The notes: generated by a model not told the origin, from the sequence alone. A DNA stretch of 64,000 nt from Platanthera guangdongensis (GCA_039583875.1 CM077151.1:20046326-20110325); one strand, 5' to 3'; shown: positions 32,490 through 44,830, counted from the stretch's first letter. Translations and numbers: made by a program.

Positions 32490-34232
32490 ATGGCGGCCAA
32501 ATTCGAGGTTCCAAAATACGATGGACGGATCGATTTCGGTCTTTGGCAAAAGCGCATAAAGGCCGTACTCGTTCCGCAGAGTCTTCACAAGGCACTCCTT
32601 GGAAAGGAGAAGGCTAAGGTGAAAGGAGACGACAAGTGGGATGAGTTGGACCTCAAAGCCATCAGCACCATACAGCTGTGTTTGACAGACGAGGTCATGT
32701 ACAATGTTATCGAGGCGGAAACTACGGTGGACTTGTGGAGGAAGCTCGAGGAGCTCTACATGTCCAGGTCGCTCACAAACAAGTTGTACGTGAAGAAGCA
32801 GTTGTACAGCTTGAGGATGTCCGAGGGAACGCAGTTGTTGGACCATATGAATGTGTTCAACAAGCTGGTATCCCAGCTGCGGAGTATGGATGTGAAGGTC
32901 GAGGAGGAAGATCAGGCTCTTCTCCTCTTGTCCTCACTCTCGAGGTCGTTCGATCATTTAGTCACCACCATGTTGTATGGGAAGGATACCCTTAAGATGG
33001 AGGAAGTGGTGACGATGCTTCTCTCTAATGAGAAGAGGAGCAGTTCTGGATCGAGTGCGAGCGAGGGTCTGCTCGTGAAGAGCAGAGACCCATCCCGAGG
33101 GAGATCGAGAGGGAGTGGCAAGGAGGATGATCGACCTAGGTCCAGGGGTAGATGTTATTGCTGCAAGGAGGAGGGGCATTTGAAGGCCAACTGCCCAGTG
33201 AGGAAACTCAAGGGCAAAGGATCTGTGTCTCAGCAGGCTGTAGTGGCATCCAAGTGCGTGAGCGATGATGACGTTCTACACGTTTCACAAAGCCGTGACG
33301 TGGTAGTCGGGACCACAGATTCCTGGATCATGGATACAGGATGTTCGTTCCACATGTGCCCGAACACTGAATGGTTCTCCAGTATTAGGCACTGTGGAGG
33401 TGGTCGTGTTCGGATGGGGAACCGGTCAGAGTGCAAGATATCGGGAGTCGGGAGCATCAGGATTAGGATGTTTGATGGAGTGGTTAGGACCCTCACCGAC
33501 GTTCGATGTGTGCCCGAGTTGAGGAAGAGCTTGCTTTCTTTAGGCACTCTAGAGGCTGCCGGGTATTCTTATACCAGTAGCAGCGGGTATTTGGAGGTCA
33601 GGAGAGGTGCACAGACAGTCTTGAGAGGAGAGCGTTCCAGATCGCTCTATAGACTGATTGGCACCACGATTGCCAGGGGAGATGCGAGGACAGAGGTCAG
33701 ACCGTCTCTCGAGCTACATGATATGGTAGCATATGCATTTCAGGCGATCTCCTCAGATCGCAATTTCTTAGATAGAGCTTTAGAGAGCAGAGACCGTTCT
33801 CAGCAAAAAGGTAGGAAGGACCAGCGGAGGAGCGGGGCAGGGTTCGTGGCAAGGGCGTGTGCACGGAGAGAGGACCTTGGCGGAGGTAGAATCTTCGCAG
33901 CCGTAGAGGAGACAGGTAGAGAGTTATCTCAGGAGTACCCAGACACCGTGAGAGGAGCCATCAGGCTCAGAGGTCTCACCGAGGAACTTAGGATCACTCA
34001 GGAGAAGGTGGAGTTGCACAGTGAGAGTTCGAGTGCAATTCGTCGTGCAGTAGACCCGGTCTATTGTGCAAGGACGAAGCACGTCGACGTGCGTCACCTG
34101 GAGTTGAGGGAGTTCGCTCTAGGTGGAGGTATGATGTTGCGGGAGATTCCTACGGAGGAATGCGTTGCGAGCATGCGGGAGAAATCAGTGAGGCGAGTCA
34201 AGTTTGACTTGACTCAGACTGTTGCACGTTGA
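32490..34232 (+). CDS. Gag-protease fused in frame to an RNase H tail, intact
   Basis: 580 codons without a stop, from the ATG at 32490 (MAAKFEVPKYDG). Residues 1 to about 190 are a copia gag (UBN2-like: FGLWQKRIKAVL, LWRKLEELYMSRSL, LYSLRMSEGTQLLDHMNVF). A basic linker and the zinc knuckle CYCCKEEGHLKANC (residues 222-235) follow. Next is the aspartic protease DTGCSFHMCP (from residue 282), with its second half to about residue 400. About 100 residues of Arg/Glu-rich sequence without clear homology come next. The end, from about residue 495, matches the last part of copia RNase H (LRGLTEELRITQEKVELHS, ARTKHVDVRH, IPTEE). The usual CDSQSAI is SESSSAI here, so the catalytic aspartate is lost. 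Integrase and reverse transcriptase are absent. It could make particles and process them, but copying needs a helper. Confidence 0.85.
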   Translation: MAAKFEVPKYDGRIDFGLWQKRIKAVLVPQSLHKALLGKEKAKVKGDDKWDELDLKAISTIQLCLTDEVMYNVIEAETTVDLWRKLEELYMSRSLTNKLYVKKQLYSLRMSEGTQLLDHMNVFNKLVSQLRSMDVKVEEEDQALLLLSSLSRSFDHLVTTMLYGKDTLKMEEVVTMLLSNEKRSSSGSSASEGLLVKSRDPSRGRSRGSGKEDDRPRSRGRCYCCKEEGHLKANCPVRKLKGKGSVSQQAVVASKCVSDDDVLHVSQSRDVVVGTTDSWIMDTGCSFHMCPNTEWFSSIRHCGGGRVRMGNRSECKISGVGSIRIRMFDGVVRTLTDVRCVPELRKSLLSLGTLEAAGYSYTSSSGYLEVRRGAQTVLRGERSRSLYRLIGTTIARGDARTEVRPSLELHDMVAYAFQAISSDRNFLDRALESRDRSQQKGRKDQRRSGAGFVARACARREDLGGGRIFAAVEETGRELSQEYPDTVRGAIRLRGLTEELRITQEKVELHSESSSAIRRAVDPVYCARTKHVDVRHLELREFALGGGMMLREIPTEECVASMREKSVRRVKFDLTQTVAR

Positions 34233-34327
34233 TCGTGCCGGCCCCAGGGAGAGGGGGCTTGTAGTCGCCAGTAGGGGTTTGCGTGTTTTAGGCGGTATTT
34301 GTGTTCGTGGAGCATCAAGGTGGAGAT

Positions 34328-35661
34328 TGTTATTGTGATGCTCCAAAATCGGACCGGTCCAGTTGGTTCAGTTTTTTCCTGCTATATATATAGGCTTGCA
34401 CAGGAAGAGAATATTGAACCCGATTCATTATCCTAACCTAATCGATCGGAACGGGAGAACGCGGAGGGAGAGGTGGCATCGGGCGATCGGAAGAGGGCGG
34501 CTACTTCGGGACCCGATCGAGCGGCGACAGCCGGGATCGAGCGGCGGAGGCGGCAGCTTCTTCTCCGGCGAGGATCAGCGGCGGATTCGGGAGGAGATCC
34601 GGAGCGGCATTGGGCGTTCGGGGGTTTCTTCTCCGGCCAAGATCAAGCGACGGCGGCTTCGGAATCCCGATTCAGCGATCGGGCTCGGCTTTGGGAGAAG
34701 ATCGGCGACATCAAGGAGGAAGAGGAGCGGCGGTAAGCCCGGTCTAGGGCTTCTTCTTCTCCGGCGACAACAACGGCAGACGATCCAGGGCCTTCTTCTC
34801 CGGCGACATCGAGACCAAGAAGGGCAGAGGCGGCTTCTTCTCCGGCATTCTTGGGCCGGCGGTTCTTCTCAGGCAGCAGCGACGGCAGATCTTGCAGGCG
34901 AGCGGTGGTCGACAGAGGCGACGGAAGATTGATCGGAGTTCCGATCTAGTGCACGACAGCGGCATCAGCTCCATCTCCGGTGAAGGAGAGGGAGATCCAC
35001 GGCAGCGGCGGGTGCAGGTTTCCATCTCCGGCGGCTTCGGCGATCCAGCGGTGGCGACAACTCCGACGGTGAAAGAGGGCATAAGACTGCGGTTCCTTCA
35101 TCTTGAAGAGGGCAGCTGCTTTCTTGGCCGGAGGGCAGCGGCGTGTGGCAGAGGGAAGATCGGGTTACCCGATTTTGGGCACCAGCGGCGCATCGGGTTC
35201 ATCTCCAGCGTGTGACAGCGGCTTGGCCGGCAGTATCCAGGGAGGAGCGGGGGCTCGCGGCGGTGGCTGGGTGCAGATTCCGGAGGCAGCGATCAGATTC
35301 AGATCCAGGCTCCGATTGGCCAGTTTTGCGGCCGGCATAGGGGAGTTTTCTTCCCTCTCTCTTGGTTTCTTTGTTGTTCTTTATTTCCTATTTTAGGTTA
35401 GTGTCGATACGCTGAGGATCGTTGAGTGGCTGTGTTGTAATCAGATATTTTTTCGATTAGTGGATTCGACGCGCTCTCCCCGTGGATGTAGGAGCTTAAC
35501 TCCGAACCACGTATATCTCTTGTCGTGTGTGTTTTTCTGTGTTTTGGAAACTCGAACTGTTTCTTGGTTTGGTGCGCGCCATTATTTGCTCAAAAATACG
35601 CTTCTGTTGCTATTGTCCGCGACGAGTTCCGTACTCGCGGGCAGGTGCCAATTGCACAACA
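34328..35661 (+). repeat. 3' LTR of the gag-protease copia
   Basis: 1334 bp. It differs from the 5' LTR by many substitutions and a 5-bp loss near its start (one GGACC motif is missing). It ends GCACAACA, then TCTTGT. Confidence 0.92.
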
Positions 35662-35667
35662 TCTTGT

Positions 35668-36400
35668 AACTTACTACAACTAGTGAATTCTGTCAAAACT
35701 AGGTTTGATTCTGTGATTTTTTTCCCTTTTTGAATTTTACACGTAAAACATTTCGTTGTTCTGCTATTGATTCTCTCTTTAACAGTTTGCATGCTTTACT
35801 TACTCTCGATCTAAGAATGCCCAATTCATCTGATTTGTGAAAGCGCTAAGCAACCAACAACAAATAGTTTGTTGTAGGAGTGGATGGACGGGCTGACAAA
35901 TATTTTAATTTTGATTAATTAATTAGCGGGAAAAAGGAGAATTACGGCTATCGATTTCTCTATACACAATCCTACAAGTTAGTGGAATTTATTTAACATT
36001 ATAAATAGGAAGATTTCAAACTTCCGATAATAAAAATTCAAAAGAAAGTCAAATTAAATATATTATAATTATTAACATATCTTTGAAGACGTAGAATGGA
36101 CTTGCTCCAAAAACACATTAAATACATCTCATCAAAAGAGAATTAATGATAATAATTTTAATCATAAATTTGTTTTGTATATCTATCTGCAATCCTGTCT
36201 TAATTTTAAATTGTAGCTTTTTTTGAAAAACTTAGTCCCAAATAAAATTGTTATTCGCAAAAAAATTATTTAGGCCCGATTTGAGTGAGATGATTCCTCT
36301 GGACGGACGTCGAGGATCCGCCCGCATCCAAATTACTACGAAGCTACGGTGTCACAGTGGTCCCGCACGTGTTTGCTCCAATTAATGGAATTCCTTGCAA
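35668..36400. other. AT-rich spacer
   Basis: No coding support, repeat family or RNA recognised. Confidence 0.5.
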
Positions 36401-36827
36401 GTAATGGGCATAAAGCCCGATCGGGTCGGGCCGGTGCCGGGCCCAACGGGCCCAGGCATTTCTGAAACCGGGCTCGGGCCCCTGGCTCGGGAAGGGGCCT
36501 GATCCGGCCCTTCGGGCCGGGCCGGGCCGGGCTTTATAATTAGATTTTTTTTAAAATATAATAATTAAATTATTTTTTTAAAAAACAATACACTAAAAAA
36601 ATTTAATACATTAAAATAAATTCGCTCGCATGGACAAAAAAATTCAATTTCATTAATACTAAAAAATATTTACATTTTACAATTTACATTAATTAAAAAA
36701 AAAGAAAAAAATGGAATTTATTATCATTTTAATTTTAAATTAAAAAAAGTACAATATTAATTAATTTAACAAAACAGAAAAATACAGTTTTAAATTTGAA
36801 TACAGCTACTAGATGTGTGTTTGTTAT

Positions 36828-38771
36828 TCAATCATCTTGTAAATTCATCGTGTCCATCTCGATTTCAATCTCCTCTGAGCTATCCTTTAATGTTGTAATG
36901 TGCTTCTTCCGCTTCATAGCATCCAAGTAGTCCTTACAGCAGATGTACATTTCCAGAGATTCTTCATTGAGTCAGCTCCTCCGCTTGTTCAAAACTCTGC
37001 CACTAAGAGAAAAACCGGACTCCGAAACTACCGTACTAGCTTGGATTGTTAGTAAATCACGGGTCATATAAGCCAAAATAGGATGCATATTAACTTTACA
37101 TTTCCACCATTTTAGGAGAACGAAGTTTTCAATCTCCTCCATGCTCAAAAAATCACGGAATTGTGTTTTAGTTTACAATCCTAATTCATTTAAACTACTA
37201 CATGTGCGTGTCTTTTTCCTAGCTGCTAATTCAAAAAAATTGTTTTTAAAAGTATCATTTGTTTTTTGTTACGATATTTCTTCACGGGGTCGGGAGTCAT
37301 GTAAGTTATCATAATAATTGTAACACTCAGTAAAAAGAGAATTAAATTTTATAATACTAACGTCGTCACAATCATTGAAATTTAAATTTAAATTTAAGTT
37401 TGTATTTTTTTCTTCTATCAAATTTTCTACGCTGTCTATGCTGAATAACGGATTTCAAGAGGCGGCGCACGAAAATATTGCAGACATTTCTCTATAATAT
37501 TTTAAAAAAATCATTCATTATTTCAATTAATGGAAGTCATCCATCATGTTGCCTATAATAATTAAATTTTTGTACGATATTTACAAAATTTTCAATAACT
37601 AGTTAGCTAGTGAGATAGTACACGGCAGATTAAAAAACCGTCGCCCTATAAAAATATTTTAATAAATCCATGTAAGGTCCTAATACGTCCCAATCGGCAT
37701 CGGGTAAATCATGAATATTTACCATATTATAATATTCCATAAGAAGTGATTTTTGTTGTAACGTCCTGTTTAATATTTTATATGTTGAGTTCCATCTAAT
37801 AGACATATCAAATTGTGGTTTCAAATATTTTTTACCCTGTGCGTTTACAATTTTTTTAAAATCCTGTGATCGTTGCCTAGAACTATAAATGACTATAAGC
37901 ATAAGACGAATTTTTTCAATATGCAGTTCCATGGCGGCTAAGCTATCTTGTACTACTAAATTTAAAACGTAACAAACACAGCGGGTGTGAAAAAACGCAC
38001 CGTTTAGCATTGATTTTAAATCGCGTTTTAACAAATCAAAAGTTATGTTATTGTTAGAGGCGTTATCAAATGAAATACTTATTATTTTATCTTTTAATTT
38101 AAATTCGCGAACACATTTCGTAATTACATTATATATAGCTTTACCAGTGTGCGGATATTCGAAACCTTCAAAACAAATTACACACTTATTTAACTCTCAT
38201 GAGATGGGATCGATACAATGACGCGTGATACATGTGTACGATAATCATACTTTTATGCTGCTGCTCCAAACGTCACTCGTTAAACTGACACGACCCTCAA
38301 AATTTTCAAAAAAAATTATTAACAAATGTTTTGATTCTAAATAACTTTAATGACATCGCGTGTAAGAGAAGCTCTACTTACCTGTTGATATTTGGGCGGA
38401 AGGCATCCATGTATGTACTTCATCGCATTCTCATTGTCGTAATAGCTGAATGACAACCCACGTTTGATGACATGTTTCATCTGCAGGTCCCGTTAGCAAA
38501 GTTGATCGTATGTCCAAATTTGTCCTGCTCCTGAAATTTGGGCCTGATTGGACTTGGGAGCTTGTTTCGACACACAAGACTTAAGGTGTCTTGATAGTGT
38601 CGAGTTGCCGGTAAGGGTCAACAACTTCGAGAATAATTTGTATCACGCCTTAAATTCTGCGTCAACTTGAACTATATCGAAGTGCTCCCAAATTGCAACC
38701 TTACGATTGCGCTCCAGCACTACAGGCGTACTCTGAGTAGACGACCCAGACGTTGAGGAGGACGACGTCAT
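36828..38771 (-). pseudogene. hAT transposase (BED finger, RICESLEEPER/Ac-like)
   Basis: A DDE transposase of the hAT superfamily. The start is the ATG ending at 38771 (MTSSSSTSGS). A BED finger remnant follows (KVAIWEHFDI ... STLSRHLKSC). The catalytic region includes SLTSDVWSS, then ISFDNASNNN and TRCVCYVLNLVVQDSL. IRWNSTYKIL follows at about 37780-37800. The C-terminal dimerisation domain is clear (LLKWWKCKVNMHPILAYMTR, STVVSESGFSLSGRVLNKRR). The stop is at 36828-36830. Several in-frame stops and shifts break it (for example in the BED region, between SSSIKV and LSYTC, and after NKRRS). The section 37200-37600 is poorly alignable. Confidence 0.82.
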
Positions 38772-38831
38772 GCTGTCGTTGAGTGAGTGGGAGCCTTTGA
38801 GAGTAAAAGATTGAGTGAGTTGGAGAGAGAA

Positions 38832-38869
<38 letters not shown>

Positions 38870-39109
38870 GAGAGAGAGTTGGAGAGAAAGAGTGAGAGAG
38901 AGAGAGAGAGAGGGGGGTGCTCGGGTTGGGGATTGGGGAATGAGAGAGAGAGTGTGATAGTGAGAGAGAGTGTGTGAAAGAGAGGGGGGGGGGGGTATAA
39001 ATTTTTTTTAATAATGAGCCTAGGGACTAGGCTGGCCAGCCTAGGCCCTAGCCTCTTTACAGTTGTACAACAGCTGCTGTACTGCTGTACAACAGTGCCC
39101 AGCAGGGCA

Positions 39110-39226
39110 GTTGGCCGCTGCTAACGGCTCTTATTAGAGCCGTTAGCAGCTAACGGCTCTAATAAGAGCCGTTACCAATGACTCTTATTAGAGCAGTTTA
39201 ATTAACGGCTCTAATAAGAACCGTTA
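39110..39226. repeat. Cluster of AACGGCTCT/AGAGCCGTT inverted repeats
   Basis: Four to five short stem-loops, each with 9-bp arms AACGGCTCT and AGAGCCGTT around a TATT or AATA centre, some degenerate. They lie just inside the right end of the hAT element, where hAT transposases bind subterminal repeats. Confidence 0.8.
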
Positions 39227-39445
39227 TTCTCTTCTTTTCCACCATGTTTTGCTCGGCCCTAGTCCGGGCTTTTCCCGGGCCCGGGCCGGGTATTGGGTCG
39301 GGCAGTGGCTCTAAACCTGAGCCCTGTATGGGCCCTGGGCCCGGCCCCGGCCCGGACCGGGCTTTTGCTAGGCCAAGCCTAGCCGGGCTTTTACCGTGCC
39401 GGGCTCGGGCCGGCCCACTGGGCCCGGTACTTTTGTACACGACTA

Positions 39446-39802
39446 CCTGCATTAGCGATTCTCTGCTTACTTGTATGAAATCCACTTAATTCAAATGTCA
39501 TAACATAATTTATGGCGACCGATTTCTACACCCTCGCTCTTGATTGATAAAATAAATTTTTATATATATTCCAAAAATATATATAATTTTTGGTTTTAAA
39601 AATAGTTAATGATAATAATAATAAGCAGATGGTAGACCTAAGATATTAACTCAGTATCCTACTTAAGCTTGAAAATAATTAATGATAATAATAATAAGCA
39701 AATCTTGAAAACAAAATTCTAAAATTGTATAAAAAGAAGAGGTGAGAAATAAAATTCAGAATAATAAAGGTATAGAATGAAGCATGAATAAGACGTGTGA
39801 TC
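39446..39802. other. AT-rich spacer with a short duplication
   Basis: AATTAATGATAATAATAATA occurs twice about 70 bp apart (near 39605 and 39676). Nothing else recognised. Confidence 0.5.
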
Positions 39803-39964
39803 TGTTAGTATATTTAATTATATGTCCGCGCGTGTCAGGACCGACTCGGAACGACCCAACAGGTTACGTGTCACTAGAGTGTAACGGCTCTACGCTGGAG
39901 ATACTATATAAGGTCATTCCACACCGATGAGCCTTAGTAGAATATCTTGAGCGGAGCCACTACA
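39803..39964 (+). repeat. 5' LTR, 162 bp
   Basis: TGTTAGTATA...CCACTACA, with the TATA box CTATATAAGG at 39904-39913. Very short for a copia LTR. Confidence 0.95.
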
Positions 39965-40972
39965 TTCTCAAGATAGTTTTCTAGGTTTCTGCTCCCCATT
40001 TTTCGGTCCGCTGCAACCGCCGCTCGCGATCAGAAAGCCGCACGATTCCGCCGACGCTCATCTTCGCGAGATCTCTTCTGCGTCGCGGCGGTCTGGAATC
40101 GTCGCCGTCAGTAATCGCAAGGAAGGAAAAGGTTCAAGCCTCCGCTCGCCGCTGATAGAAGAAAGTTTGGCGCTGCTCCGTTCGCCGCTAAGTGAAGAAA
40201 ACCGAGATCCCGCTTTTCTCCGTTCTTCTCTGTTGCTACAGATCAAATCTGAAAAAGGAGTAACGCCTCCAGATCTGGAAGAAAGATCAGAGATCCAATC
40301 CCGATCTCGCCGAAGGAAACATTCTTCCTAGTCGCCGATCTGCTGCGGAAGATTTCCGCCTGTTCCTGTCGCAGGTAGAGAAGGAGGTGGATCCGGTTTT
40401 TCCAGTCACAAAGCCTGGAACATAGAAGCCGATCTCTGGAATATTTCTTTGGAATCGATCGCAGTCCTGGAATCTTTGAAGCCGATTGGTGATTCTCCTC
40501 AGATCCGGCGTCGATCTCTGGTTCTTCCTAGTGCAGTTCACAAGGAAGAAACTGGTGCGCCGGCCTTCCCGTCTCTGCAGCCTAGTGTTCGCAGATCCAG
40601 ATCTGAAGATTGCTTGGCAAAATTAGATCAAGTCATTCGAGATCTACTCACTGCAGGATTACTCCAACTGAAGTTTGCAGATGGTTTTCTGCCTTCTTCC
40701 GTCTAGATTCTCGTGATTGTGCTGCGCGCGGGTGTCGATCGGGAAGATCTACTATCTGTTGGCCGACAGATCCAGTAGGAGTAAAGAAATAATTTCCATG
40801 CAACTTGGATTCTCTACTCACTTCAGAGGGATTCTAGCCTTCGGCGACTGTATTCAGACAGAGAGGAGCAAATAATACTTGGATTGGATCCGAAGTTTTT
40901 GGACTCATCCTCATTCGGATCAGGTGAACTTGTTCTAGAATTTTTTTTTTATTGTTGTTTAAATCTAGAAAT
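39965..40972 (+). other. Leader of the short-LTR copia
   Basis: About 1 kb between LTR and gag. It is rich in repeated GATCTGGAAG/CGCCG motifs and has no gene-like frame. A run of nine T precedes the gag start. Confidence 0.6.
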
Positions 40973-43900
40973 ATGTCAAAGAAAAGCGCGCTCGACACAA
41001 TAAAATTGCAATCGTTCGACGCCTCCGACTTTCTCAGTTGGAAAATTCAAGTCCAACTAGGAATGAAGGAACGCGAGATTTTCTACACTATTCAGAGCGA
41101 TTTCGCTTCTACCATCGAGGACGTGGACGAGTACCAGTGGAACAAGGATGAAGATTTCTGCAGGGATTACTTGTTAAATTCTCTGAATCCACGGCTTGCG
41201 TTGACCTACCACGCTTACAAATCTGCAAAGGAAATATGAGATCGCCTGAATGCGCATTTCCAGAAGGAGGAAGGATTGTCGAAGTCGCTCATTGGGGAGA
41301 AGTTCTTCAACTTCAGGTTCAAAGCGAACGTGCCTATCACTTCTCAACTCTTGGAGCTGGTCAATCTTCGTCAGAAGCTGGATGATGATCATTCAAAGAT
41401 GGACGACAGCCTCTTTGTGTACATGATCCTGAGTAAACTGCCTCCTGAATGGCTCTTTTTCAAGACCGAGATGCACCGACTGAAAGAGAAGATTAGTTTG
41501 GACGAACTCAAAAGGTTCATTCATATTGAAGACCAAAACATTGCTGGGAAGAGCTTGGAGCAGGTTGTGCAGCCCTCTCAGGCTATCAACTTCGTTTCAC
41601 GTCCTAGTAAGCCTTCTCGGAAGCCCCCGACACCTAAGGGTGATACTCCAGCACCGTTGGCGGTCAAAAAGCCTTCTCTTAAAAGGAAGAAGGGCAAGTG
41701 CCACAACTGCGGCAAATGGGGTCACTGGGCCGCTGAATGCAGGGGTCCGAAGAAGCTAAAGGAGGATGCCCCACAAAATGTGGCGCACATGATGGTCGAC
41801 AACTCTGATCCTAAGTCCTTCGTGGCTATGATTGGGAGTAGTCACCGCAGTTCGTCTTCTGAGTGGTGGCTGGACAATGGTGCTACCTGTCACGTCACAA
41901 ATGACAGGAGTCTTCTTTCAAAGGTGACAGCGGTCAAGGACAGAGTCGAAAATTGCAATGGAAGAGCGACTGATGTTACTCATGCTGGGACTGCAGAGCT
42001 TGTGCTCCCTTCAGGTAAAACTTTAATTTTGCAAAATGTTAAAGTAGTTCCTAATTTAACTAAGAATTTGATTTCTATGAGTTTGCTTGATAGAGCTGGA
42101 ATGTCTTTCACAACCGTGAACGGTAGAATGACATTAACTGTTAATTCTCACTATTTTGGTTGCGCTTACCTGATCAATGGTATGTATAGACTTATCCTAG
42201 ATAACGAGTGCATAAATCAAGTGAGTTCAACTTTGATTGATCCAAAGTTATTACACAATAGACTTGGACATATCCACTATAAGAAAATGCGAGATCTAGC
42301 TAAAAGTCAAAACATTCCATTAGATCTCTCTATTCAATTTGATAGGTGTGAGGTTTGTGCCCAGACTAAAATCACTAGAAACCCTTACAAGACAGTTTCT
42401 AGGAGCACACAACTTCTGGAGTTGATACATTCCGACCTCTGTGACTTTCGTAGTCACGCCACTAGAGGGGGAAGGAAGTATCTAATTACATTCATCGACA
42501 ATTTTTCCAGATATTGTCATGTTTACCTATTGAAATCGAAAGATGAGACATTCGAGACCTTCAAGATTTTCAAATCTCGGGTAGAAAATCAATTAAATCT
42601 AAAGATTAAAAGACTTAGAAGTGATCGAGGTGGAGAGTACACTGCAACTGGGTTTAAGGACTTTTGTGCCTCTGAGGGTATAATCCTAGAAACCACAGCT
42701 CCTTACTCACCCTAGTCGAATGGTGTTGCTGAGCGTAAGAATAGAACTTTAACAGAAATGTTGAACTCTATGCTCCTCACAGCCGGCATGCCTAATTCTT
42801 TTTGGGGGGAAGCAGTCCTAACTGTAAATCACATTCTAAATCGAGTGCCTCACTCAAAGCTCAACTCTACTCCATATGAGTTGTGGCATGGTCATCCTTG
42901 TAGATATGACACTCTAAAAACTTGGGGTTGTATCGCTTATGTGAGGATACAAGACCTTAAGAGACCAAAGGTGGGACCTAGAACAACGACCTGCGTTTAT
43001 CTAGGTAGTGCCGAAGATAGTGCAGCTGACAGGTTTCTGGATCTATCCACTAATACAGTGATAGAATCTAGAGATGTTATTTTCTTTGAACACAAATTTA
43101 TCAAAGATCATGGCTTGACCGTCTCTGGGTCTACTGAGATGATTTCAGAATCTACTGTAGAACCTGAAGCTGGCTTCTCTGGCACTGCTCCCCAACCTCT
43201 AGAGGTGGAAGTTGTTCCTCTTAGAGTATCTACAAGAGACAGAATCCCTAAGGATTTTGGTGAGAATTTCGTCACCTACCACTTAGAGGATGATCCATTC
43301 TCCTATCAGGAAGCAATGCGATCTAGAGATGCGTTAATGTGGGCAGAAGCCATCGATGATGAGATGAACTCGCTGCTACAAAACAACACTTGACATCTAG
43401 TTGACCTGCCGAAAGGAGCTAAAGTCTTAGGATGCAAGTGGGTACTGAAGAAGAAGTTGCACAGTGATGGGTCTATAGCCAGATATAAAGCACGTCTAGT
43501 AGCTAAGGGTTATAAACAACGGGGGGGAATTGAGTATTTTGACGTCTATTCACCTGTATGTCACCTGTCCACTATTAGGATTCTTCTTGCCATAGCTTCT
43601 ATCGAGAACTTTATAGTTCATCAGATGGATGTAAAAACAGCCTTCTTAAATGGAGAGCTTGATGAAGATATCTATATGGCACAACCTGAAGGGTATGTGC
43701 ACAAGGATCTAAGAGACAAAGTGTGCAAGCTAGATAAATCGATCTACGGGCTTAAACAAGCACCTAAGATGTGGCACATTAAATTTGATCAAGTGGTAAA
43801 GAGCGTTGGATTTCAGTCCAGTCTCTCAGACAAGTGCCTCTACTACCGCTCGATGGCAAATCAAACAGTCATCATATGCCTATATGTGGATGACATGTTA

Positions 43901-44830
43901 ATTCTGGGATCAGATCTTGCCGCAGTGAGGGATACTAAATCCGCTCTCGCGAAAGCATTTGACATGAAGGACCTTGGTCCCGTAGATACCCTACTAGGTA
44001 TGAAAGTTAGAGTAGACAAGGGATGTGTCACTCTAAGTCAGGCACATTACATTGAGCAGATCCTCACTACCTGGGGTTATAAAGACTGTCGGCCTGTTGA
44101 AACCCCAATCGATCCAAATGTCAAGTTGAGTCCGAATGAAGGGACCAGTGTTGATCAAGTAAAGTACTCAAAGATCATTGGAAGTCTCATGTATGCCACA
44201 AGTTGCACTAGGCCAGACATTGCTTTCTCGGTAAGCATGCTGAGTCGTTTTACCAGTAGTCCAGGCAAAGAGCATTGGGATGCCCTAGATCGGCTGATGA
44301 GGTACCTGAAAGGTACTAAAGATCACGCTCTGTGCTACACTGGTTACCCTCCTACGTTGGAAGGATACTCTGATGCCTCCTGGTGTTCAGAAGTTGGGAA
44401 CAGCAAGTCCACTAGTGGATTTATTTTCACTTTGGGTGGCGCTGCAGTCACTTGGAAATCCAAAAGACAGACTTGTATAGCTTTGTCGTCTATAGAAGCC
44501 GAGTTGTTTGCCTTAGCCTCAGCTGGCGAAGAGGCAGATTGGATCAGGAATTTGATTCTAGACATTCCCTTGTCTAGACTTCAAGTCAATTCTTTGAGCC
44601 TGTATTGTGATAATCAAGCAGCAGTTCAAGTCGCGAAGAATGTCCTTTTTAATACTAAAAGGCGACATGTACGACTGAGACACGCTCTACTGAATTATCT
44701 GAAAGAACAAGGCATTATCACTTTGATCGATGTGCGATCGAAGGATAATCTGGCTGATCCACTGACGAAAGGAATGCCTAAAGACCGATCAATCAAAACA
44801 GTGGGGGAAATGAGACTCAAGACGATTTAA
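40973..44830 (+). pseudogene. Copia gag-pol polyprotein with three in-frame stops
   Basis: One frame of 1286 codons from the ATG at 40973 (MSKKSALDTI). Gag reads FDASDFLSWKIQVQLGMK, with the zinc knuckle CHNCGKWGHWAAEC near 41699. Protease is DNGATCHVTN (D-N-G instead of the usual D-S/T-G) near 41873. Pre-integrase HNRLGHIH and CEVCAQTK, then integrase HSDLCDF, FIDNFSRY and NGVAERKNRT follow. Reverse transcriptase has LYVDDMLI near 43880. RNase H has [10 protein letters not shown] and [10 protein letters not shown], with the tail [13 protein letters not shown]. The stops are TGA at 41237-41239 (Trp expected), TAG at 42713-42715 (Gln expected) and TGA at 43391-43393 (Trp expected). Each fits one transition. 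There are no frameshifts, so the copy died recently. Confidence 0.92.

Larger units (their letters stand above)
31105..35661 (+). mobile_element. Non-autonomous copia element with gag-protease only
   Basis: LTRs are 31105-32442 and 34328-35661, about 1.34 kb each. TCTTGT precedes the first and follows the second (31099-31104; 35662-35667), a target duplication of 5-6 bp. The primer site TGGTATCAGATGG follows the 5' LTR, and a purine tract (AAGGTGGAGA) precedes the 3' LTR. The 1.9-kb interior holds one intact frame with gag, protease and the tail of RNase H. Integrase and reverse transcriptase are missing. By eye the LTRs differ about once every 20-25 bp over their first 400 bp, so the insertion is older than the inner copia. 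Confidence 0.92.
36401..39445 (-). mobile_element. hAT transposon, degenerate, GC-rich ends
   Basis: Both ends are packed with GGGCCCGG / CCGGGC motifs around an AT-rich interior that encodes a hAT transposase on the minus strand. The right end reads, inverted, TAGTCGTGTACAAAAGTACC. The left end is diverged (near GTAATGGGC), so that limit is approximate and no target duplication could be confirmed. (GA)n runs lie at 38830-38975, followed by a short poly(G). Confidence 0.75.
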
